Source of the DNA: Catonia carolina
Lineage: Eukaryota > Arthropoda > Insecta > Hemiptera > Achilidae
Direction of reading: 5' to 3'
Length of the DNA stretch: 64,000 nucleotides
Assembly (NCBI GenBank): GCA_035578175.1
Contig: JAQMRL010000003.1
Span: 90,808,469-90,872,468, forward strand
The notes under the pieces were generated by a model. It made no database searches, was not told where the DNA came from, and was given only the letters and a program-made list of their open reading frames with translations. The position numbers and the translations under genes are program-made. The first letter of the stretch is position 1, and each line of letters begins with the position of its first letter. Below, piece by piece: positions 56,775 through 64,000 of this stretch.

Positions 56775-57391
56775 TGTAAGTCCTGGTGTCCTATAAGGTC
56801 AAAAACTTTGGTAGATGATATAGTGCTCGAACAAGTACCACATTGCAATTTAGGTTATGACATTGGGCTTGTTCAAGATTTGGATATAGCGAAGAAAGTT
56901 GGCAAATTCCAAGCAGTGTTTGTGGCAATATTAGCAAAACCCTAGGCAGGAAACCAAAAATAGAAACTCAGATAAAGATTTACAAGTTGAAGACTGCCCC
57001 AGTCCTACTCTATGCAATTGAGACGTGGCTTAGTACCAGAAGAGTAGACGACAAGAGAGTAGAGTACAGGTGGCAGAGATGCGGTTGTTTCGAAAAATAA
57101 AGGGTTGTAGGGAACGAGAACATAAAAACGGAATTGGTTGTTTACAACCTGATTGGAAAGATTGCAGAATATCGAAATTGATGGAGTGAGCACGTAAAGG
57201 GAATGCCTGCGGGAAGGATTGCCCTCACTGTTTTTAAGTTCAGACCGATGGGAAGGACAGATGTTGGGAAGCCACGCAAAAGACAGCAATAATTCAACAG
57301 TTTGTCGGTGTTGTGAGTCGGAACAGGCGGAAGTCTAATTCTTGATTGTGAGGAGAAGAAGAAGAAGAAGAAGAAGAAGAAGGAGAAGAAG
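56775..57391 (+). pseudogene. 5'-truncated non-LTR retrotransposon, second copy
   Basis: Same family as 4605-5401. The plus strand reads TLVDDIVLEQVPHCNLGYD, DIAKKVGKFQ, then in other frames KIYKLKTAPVLLYAIETW and VAEMRLFRKI, followed by MPAGRIAL and the shared 3' segment GTGAGTCGGAACAGGCGG. Ends in (GAA)n at about 57352-57391. More 5'-truncated than the other copy, starting after the RT catalytic box. Several stops and frameshifts. Confidence 0.75.
57352..57391 (+). repeat. (GAA)n tail of the LINE copy
   Basis: About 40 bp of GAA/GGA triplets directly after the conserved 3' end of the LINE. The other copy has AAG triplets at the same place, so this is the element's microsatellite-type tail and not an unrelated repeat. 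Confidence 0.8.
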
Positions 57392-58597
57392 ATGGAATTG
57401 TGTTTAAGAGATGTTCAGTGTAAAAAATTCAAGAAAGTTTTGTGCTATTTAATGTGTGTTTCGGTGAATACAATGGTATTAGGTGCTCGTTTCTTCAATA
57501 GGTAAATAGTGTGTCAATTTAGAGTAACCAATTTAATCGTGTAAGTTTTGCTTGTAAAAGTAAAATTTTGCCAACGTGACAATAAAGATTATCACATAAG
57601 TTAATAATTTTAAAAATATCTCCAGAAAACTGTTACCACTGAATAATGTTATAACTACAAGATCTGAGCCACGTTTTTAAAGAGTAGGTAAAAGTTTCTA
57701 CTACAGGATTTTCCAACGTAAAAATCTAGATATCTTGTTCGTACTATGCAAATATTTATCCACTAGTTTCAAAAGTGATAACTTATGGCAGTAACTTTAG
57801 ACAATTTAGAGGTTAAACTGCACAACGAGTACTGCTTCAAACTTATAACATTCTGGTTAACTAAATGATCTGTAAAAGCCTAAAGGAATTTAACTTAAAC
57901 TTTTGAAGAAATAATAAAAACTTGAAAAATAACAGACCAACCTTGTCTACTTTTTCATTCATCAAAGGCTTACGATAAAAAAGTCAACACATTCAAACGG
58001 AAAATATTACACAATAACGGCTTAAAACAAAGTTGTGCTTTGTGTAAACTAAATTCTACTTCAAATTTCTAGAATTTTTTGGTCTTTACCAACGGACAGA
58101 AAACGTGTAACCAGTTAAAAAAATTATATAGATGGTGTGATAGTATTGTAACCTTTTAACATTGATAACCTAGAAATACGTAGCTACTGTTGATTTCTTT
58201 ATTTAAGATACCCGAATTTGGAGAGTTGTTTTTTCAAAACTGCTAATTCAATTTAAACAAATGATTTCAATCTGCGTTGTTTCATGTCAATCCCACGTTT
58301 TTAGCGTTTTCTAATATATCAATATCAGGATGAAAAGAAAAAAGAGCCGGTTTTTTTTGTTATGCAACAGATCGGATCCAATTAGAGGCTTATGACTCAA
58401 ATACCGCTCGACCGATTTATTTGAGATTTCGCCATGATATAATTTTGTATGTTTCTTATTTATGTACAAAATGTCAGACTTGTAGTATGTTTAAATTTTG
58501 AGTTATTAGTAAAATTCTGAACCCGTAACGTCAATTCCGTAACCATTCATTAATTCGGCTGTTTTAAAAAATCATTGTATTCACTATAAAAGATATA
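57392..58597. other. AT-rich stretch, no gene seen
   Basis: No recognised feature. Confidence 0.55.
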
Positions 58598-58996
58598 TGC
58601 CCATAACGGGCAGGTGGAGTGTTAAATTAATTGCAGTCGATCTGTTGGTTCCAGAGCTACAAAAAATAATTCTGTTTCTTATCCCATAGTCAGCCAATTA
58701 GCCCTATATGACTAAACTATTTAAGAACAGAAGAGGTAGAAGTGTATGAGATAATAGTCAGAGTTATCTCCTCTAAGAGTAATGAATTTTACTATATAGT
58801 CAGACCCTGTGGTGAATGAAGTAAAGGTGTCATTTCAAGGGTGGAAAGTGTGTGCTTTTTCGAGGGCCTGGCATGCTGATAAGCATACTCTTTCAACTTA
58901 GTGAAGAAGTCAATAGTAAACAACCTCACTCCTCGTTTTTACTTAGTAAAATCTCTAGAGGTTCATACCAGTCTTTCGGCTGTTGACCTAAACAAT
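58598..58996 (+). mobile_element. (AAC)n-tailed SINE, copy D
   Basis: Full-length family member from TGCCCATAACGGGCAGG to CGGCTGTTGACCTAAACAA. It shares all landmarks of the other copies. The tail is degenerate (AACAATAAAAAAATT) and no target duplication could be recognised, so it is probably older. Confidence 0.8.
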
Positions 58997-60618
58997 AAAA
59001 AAATTAATAAAAATACATTAATATTTTGGAACAGTGATTTACCATTTTTAGGGCTTGTATGGCTCGTTAAGCTTATTTTCTGTTACATATTTTTATCCAT
59101 ATCATTTTGTTTTAATATTATTACTTGGCGTTTAACACAAAACACTATCTCGCACTTCAGAATTTTTTTCTTTCTTTTTAAGCGTTCCTTAGAGCAAATC
59201 TAGTTTAAGTCGCGGAGACAATTTCTAGACATTTCCTTTTCTCGCCCAACACTCTCATTCCGTCTGATCTGTGGAATATCACATCTGTTCGTCTGTTTCG
59301 TGTAACTCATCAGTTTCAGTGTTTTGATTTTTCAATTTGTTTTCGTAATTTGAGTGTAATCAAAACAATTATTACAATAATTGTTTTGCATTATTTCTTT
59401 TTATATTTATATTTATTTTATATTTAATTTTCTTCTTATATTACATAAAATATTTTTATTTATTTACTAGAAGAAAAAATAGCGACTCGTTGCAACAAAA
59501 TAACATTTTTATGCATATTAAACAACTCTATACAGAGGAATTTTCTATATTTCTGGACGTATTTCATTTGCACTAGATACAAACGTAATAAAATAATTAT
59601 AAAGTTATTAAAGTTTTACCTGGATTGCAGAAAAATTAATTATTTTAAAAAAGAAACATTATATAACACATTCTAGCAAAAGTATTTCCTAAATTTTAAC
59701 CTTAGTTTTTTAATGTCTCAGTGAAAAATGTTAGTTCTTGAATAGTAGCCTTATGAGACTTAAAGGTATTACTGAGATGAAAGAGTTAAGGAAAAGAAAG
59801 TACGGTAAGAACGGCGTAACAGATGTATTACGAAAATCTATGTGAAGTAACAAAGAGGTTTTAGTCTACACTCAAACAAATGTGTGAGGGTCAGATAATA
59901 TACTGAGACCAGAAGAATCAACGAGGAAAAAGCGAGAGCTACCTTTCTTTTAACTTTTAAAACTTTATCTTCGCGTTAAATTTTAATATATAGGATCTTA
60001 AGTTTCGTATCCTACTAGGCTGTGAAATAATTCAATATCCAACATACAGATCTTCACTGCTGTACCGTAATCACCTTTTATCACGCTACAACTAACCCTA
60101 GTACACTTGACAGTACACATTTTCAAACCTGAAAAAGTTAACAGGAAATTCTTATTCGTTCTACAATATTGAACTTCTTTGAACAAGTAAATATAGCCTA
60201 ATAATGAAATACCATAAAAAGTAGGAAGGAAGTAATTATTTCTTTAAAAGAATTTGAAACCAATTTTTATCCCATAAAACAAACAATTCTTTTCCGAATC
60301 ACTATAATTTTAAAACTTCTAGGATATATATCAACCAGTATAAGAATATGTAAAATGGATGAATGTATTTCACTTCCTGAATAGAAAATGAAATAAATGT
60401 TAATATCTAGAAAATAAATAATAAATGTTCAGCTTAAATCATTATTGTGCCTTTTTGCGAGGTAAATAACTAGAACTACAGAAATTTCACACACGCATTA
60501 AAATACATGATTTTGTTAAATAAATACCAACTATCCCTAATACTTCGTTAGGTTGTACTTTTAAATTTAAAATACCACAGTGCAACTAAATTTAATATAT
60601 TTGAATGTGTATGAATTT
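58997..60618. other. AT-rich stretch with one sharp palindrome
   Basis: A 13-bp-arm palindrome, CAAAACAATTATT-AC-AATAATTGTTTTG, lies at 59361-59388. No gene seen. The 100-codon frame at 58901-59203 starts inside the SINE and is not conserved in the other SINE copies. Confidence 0.5.
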
Positions 60619-61274
60619 TGTAACATTATTGTTTGATATTCTAGAAATTGGTTGATGAAACAAATTGTTCATAGTAAGAAATTGTGTATTTTATAAATTC
60701 TCGTGAATTAACAAAAGTATAATTAATTCATCTCGATGAATGAAATATTTAGAATAGGAATTCATGAAAATTGAAACTAGTAAAAACGTTTGTTGTTATT
60801 TTAATTACTTCTACAATTCTCGATCATTTGGAAAACTATCAAACCGCAGATATAAAACCAGTTAGCTCTTTTGTAAACAGTCAGTCACTAACTGAATTGT
60901 GACTGGAAAGTGTTATTGGTCTGTTCAAAATAATGTCGTTTCGGGACCGTTTCTGAATTGCGTAATTGTTTGTGTACGGGTAATACCAAGCGGTTGTGGA
61001 CAGATAAATCGTTTTGTTTTGATTTAAGTGGCATTGTATTACTTATAGTCAAGTTTACTTCAAATTTAAGTTTAGTAGGTAATTAATTTAGTTGAACTAA
61101 TCTAATTGTAACCGTTGGTAGGCTAAGTTTAATCATTAATTTTAGTAATTATTAATTATATAAGAAAATAATTAATTGTTATAAATTTAAAGTAAGTGTG
61201 TTTGTTTGTTTATTATAATCAGATCCCGAACAAACCTAATCCGAGGTATTACAATATATTATTGTACGTTAACA
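60619..61274 (+). mobile_element. LTR family C, copy 2 (diverged)
   Basis: About 655 bp from TGTAACATTATTG to ...GTACGTTAACA. Shares with the other two copies a TATA box (GATATAAAACCAG, about 60849), the AT-rich TTAGTAATTATTAATTA zone, CAGATCCCGAA and the TATTACAATATATTATTG end. The U3 side is too diverged to align, so the left boundary is tentative. No target duplication seen. Confidence 0.5.
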
Positions 61275-61439
61275 GGTAAGCAGGCATATAATTAGGGCTA
61301 AAATAATGAATCTATTATCATTGGATTTACAGTCTCTCATGACTTTCAACGCAACGTAATCTAGTCGTCTATCAAAATATTCAGGTTTTACAGATTGTGA
61401 TTTATATCAATATAAAACGAGGAATTTATCTAACACAGC

Positions 61440-61915
61440 GGCTAACTGTCGATGTTTAACAGTGCCAAAGGTTTGCCCAGGCCGAGTTACGAGCCCTCCA
61501 CTGTGTAGTCCAGTGGTAGGGCTCCCACTTTAGAGCCTCTAAACGGGCCCTGGGTTTCATTTGGATACCCACCTCCTACGTTCTTCCACCTTCTCCACCG
61601 TAGGGAAAATTCTTAAGACATGAGAAATTACCTTCAAGACTTTTGACCGTTTCTCAGAGCTCCACTTGCCCTGGATTTTATTTGGGTTGACTACCTAGGC
61701 TCTTCCACCCTCCACGCCGTTTGAAATCCTCCATCTCTGCTGTAAAGAGCGTTGACCAGTTTTCACCTCAGTTGACTCGGGAGTACTTATTTGGCTATTT
61801 CTAATTCGTACCTGCCTGCACATCTACAGAACGTTCCCTATCAGCCATTGGGACGCTCCATGTCGGGGTTGAGGTCCCTATCTCAGTGTCCCATACAAGG
61901 GATGGACTCACATGG
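61440..61915 (+). mobile_element. GC-balanced SINE-like repeat with internal duplication
   Basis: Compositional outlier. An A-box match TAGTCCAGTGG at 61506-61516 is followed about 45 bp later by a weak B box (GGGTTTCATTTGG). The segment GCCCTGGGTTTCATTTGG...CTTCCACC...CCACCGTAGGGAAAAT recurs, diverged, about 130 bp downstream as GCCCTGGATTTTATTTGG...CTTCCACCC...CACGCCGTTTGAAAT. It ends near CCCATACAAGGGATGGACTC. No ORF. Possibly a tRNA-derived SINE with a duplicated body; the family is unknown. Confidence 0.4.
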
Positions 61916-61924
61916 TACCTAATT

Positions 61925-62180
61925 TAAATTCTGAATTTCAAATTCATACGACATTCCATTGATTAGTTACTTTGTTCACACATACACGCGCGCGCGCGTT
62001 TAAAGGCACACCTTTAAACGCGAACGTAATTGGAATTGAATGATTAATTGGTAAAAATGTTCTTTTTGGCTCAGGGGGACTGAAAATTTGTATTTATGGT
62101 AACACCGGATTTTGAAAAGTCAACATAAAGAAACATAGCTTTTCTTACGTAGATTTCATAATAGAGCAAGAAAAAGTAAA
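61925..62180 (-). repeat. Dispersed repeat family R, copy 4 (partial)
   Basis: Aligns with 48400-48610 in the same orientation: TGTTCACACATACACGCGCG against TGTTCACACACGCGCGCG, then GG-TCAGGGGGACTGAAAA against GGTTTAGGGGGTCTGAAAA and CCGG...TCAA. The (CG)n run is expanded and followed by a small inverted duplication (TTTAAAGG-CACA-CCTTTAAA). Confidence 0.55.
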
Positions 62181-63187
62181 ACATACAAATCGGAAATAAA
62201 CAGATACAAGTTTTTGATCTTTGGTACTGATTAATAATTAGTTTCTTTGGAATAGGAGACTACTTAATTTCGCACAATTTATTTTTACACAATGACCCAA
62301 CAGTAATGCAGACAATGACTCAAAGATAAAGAACGCTTAAAATACAATGAATTTCACGTCCTGTATAATATTCATTCAGTCTTTAGTTCTTTGTGGTATA
62401 AAGTTGTGCAAAAGCAGAACTTTTCGATCATTTCTTTTCTCTTCTTTGAATATAGCGAGTGCTTCAGTTATTTTAATGAGAGGTGTTACAGAAGTCGAGT
62501 TTTTTTAAGTCAAGTTTGTTTTAAAAGAGAAAGAATTCCCATTGCACCAGAACAGTATAAATGACACTTGTATTAATAAAATCGCACTACGTTCTGTTAA
62601 TAATATGGAAAAGTTCCACAACACTGCATCCCAGTAAGGACCTACTTAGCACTAATTAATGTAACACCCTCAAATAAGCATTCGGCCTGTAACATTTTGA
62701 TGTATCTCTTCTTGTAAATATTCTAATAATTTTTGAATACATGAGACATTTTACAAGTAATCATAATTTTATTTTCGCTTTAATCTTATCTTCAAGCTAG
62801 ACATATTATTATAGTAACCTATGTTCTGGTCAAAGTTTATACATAGGTTTTCTCTACCACTCCAAGCTAATATCCGGTCAGTCTCATTTTTTGCGTTCGG
62901 GAGAACTTTATGTTACATCTTAAAAAATTATTGTGAGTTTTCAGTCTGTCTTTGAACCTACCGTAAAAATTTAGAAACGTATCGTTAAAGTAAGAAACGT
63001 TTAATTCACATTGGATATGTAACTCGGCTAATTATTAATAAGTTGCAACAATTTACTTGCGACTTATAGATACAATTAAAAAGAAATGACTGGCCTATTA
63101 GTTCTGAAGTAAGAGTATCAATTATAGTTTAAATTTAAATTAGAAAATTATAGAATAATTTAGAACAGAAAAATATTCTGGAATTTT
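62181..63187. other. AT-rich stretch, no gene seen
   Basis: No recognised feature. Confidence 0.5.
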
Positions 63188-63955
63188 TGTTAACATATTG
63201 TGAAAATGCTGAAAAGAAAAGAGTATTAGAGAGTTTTCTAGGGGGACCGAGAATTTATAAATGTTAACGTAAATAAATAAATAGTAGTAATAAAAAGAAG
63301 TAATTATAGAGTTTTAAAGGAACAGTCATAAAGGGTCTTGTATATTCAGGTATGGGTCTATGGTTGAATAACTATAGTGAAATAGTCGGGTGGTTTCCTA
63401 AATTTAGATAATTGGTTTTTTTATAACACCTTCTATTCTTATATTATTTGTTTTCAGTTGTTTCAGATTTATCCAAAAGCCGTCACAAGGATTTTGTATT
63501 TTATTATTAAATCAAAAATCTCTGTCTTTTCACGAACTCTTCATTATCCCACTTAAAAGCGCCGGTTGTTTATGATCCAGAGTCAGTTTAACATTTGCCT
63601 GTGATTGAGTGACCGTATTCGATAGTATATACAGGTAGTATAACAGGTCAGTACGTTAGGATAGGTCAACGATACTGCGAATAAATGGCTATTGTTTAAT
63701 TTTTATTTTATTCTGTCATTTCTGTAAGTAGTAAATTAGTTAAGTTATTTATTCTATTAGTTAATTATAGCCTAATTAGTTTCTAATTTATTAAGTATTT
63801 TTATTGTACTATACTTTTAGATTGTAGTCAATTATTTAATTGTAATACTTAGTTGTAATAAATACTTGTAATTTTAAACTTTAGTGTGTTACTTGTTTAA
63901 TTTACCCAGATCCCGAAATGGACCTTAGAGCTCTGTCACAATATTTTGAATAACA
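63188..63955 (+). mobile_element. LTR family C, copy 3 (probably solo LTR)
   Basis: Aligns with 44327-45119 over most of its length: GGACCGAGAATTT, TTATCCAAAAGCCGTCA, GGATTTTGTATTTTATTA, AAATCTCTGTC, a TTAAAAG TATA position, GATTGAGTGACC, TAATAAATACTTG and TTACCCAGATCCCGAAATGG. It starts TGTTAACATATTGTG and ends CACAATATTTTGAATAACA, which are approximately inverted. No target duplication and no internal coding region were found. Confidence 0.6.
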
Positions 63956-64000
63956 CTTAAAGTAATAACGAATGAACAAAATAAAAATGATAAGTTTTAA

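Noticed and set aside
44327..63955. A single very large LTR retrotransposon bounded by the 44.3 and 63.2 kb LTRs
   Set aside because: The two LTRs are strongly diverged, no gag-pol lies between, and the interval is filled with unrelated insertions; separate solo LTRs are simpler.
1..64000. CRISPR arrays, bacterial operons, prophage
   Set aside because: No regularly spaced repeats, no ribosome-binding sites or gene-dense organisation; the repeat content is eukaryotic.

Overview
The window is AT-rich eukaryotic nuclear DNA, most likely from an arthropod and probably an insect. The evidence is a mixed load of DD34D mariner, a second Tc1/mariner-type element, Jockey-like and other non-LTR retrotransposons, tRNA-derived SINEs and LTR elements, and the lack of any bacterial gene organisation. 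I find no intact host protein-coding gene, rRNA gene, functional tRNA gene or CRISPR array in the 64 kb. Nearly everything identifiable is a mobile element or its remains, separated by long AT-rich stretches. Family assignments come from reading motifs by eye; no database search was possible.

Layout. 1-12.8 kb: a dispersed non-coding repeat (1.5 and 7.6 kb), fragments of three non-LTR retrotransposons (3.3, 4.6 and 6.3 kb) and a GC-rich LTR on the minus strand (4.0 kb). 12.8-20.2 kb: a young non-autonomous LTR element (two 605-bp repeats, TG...CA ends, 4-bp target duplication ACGG) inserted in one of two near-identical copies of a short ORF; then a 371-bp TA-flanked MITE, a GC-rich solo LTR with target duplication GAAT (18.5 kb), and a second copy of a block found inside the young LTR element. 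21-30.3 kb: a 51-bp inverted-repeat pair and two mariner copies, each rearranged so that inverted 3' ends form both termini, plus a SINE with an (AAC)n tail and a tRNA-derived SINE. 32-42.5 kb: decayed tRNA SINEs, an internally deleted Tc1/mariner-type element, a Jockey RT fragment and a second (AAC)n SINE. 43.7-64 kb: a purine-rich tract with a G-quadruplex motif, three related LTRs (44.3, 60.6, 63.2 kb), further non-LTR fragments, two more (AAC)n SINEs, a second minus-strand GC-rich LTR (55.7 kb) and more copies of the dispersed repeat.

Most notable signal. The three GC-rich LTRs (4.0, 18.5 and 55.7 kb) each carry, near the 3' end, a 6-bp stem with a TTTC loop followed by ACCAAA. This is the consensus of the 3' stem-loop of replication-dependent histone mRNAs. 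In all three it lies about 375-390 nt downstream of a TATA-like box, consistent with this LTR family forming transcript ends by the histone route rather than by polyadenylation.

The elements do not form a pathway. They relate by nesting and by trans-mobilisation: SINEs and short fragments depend on non-LTR reverse transcriptase, and deleted mariners and MITEs depend on transposase supplied elsewhere.
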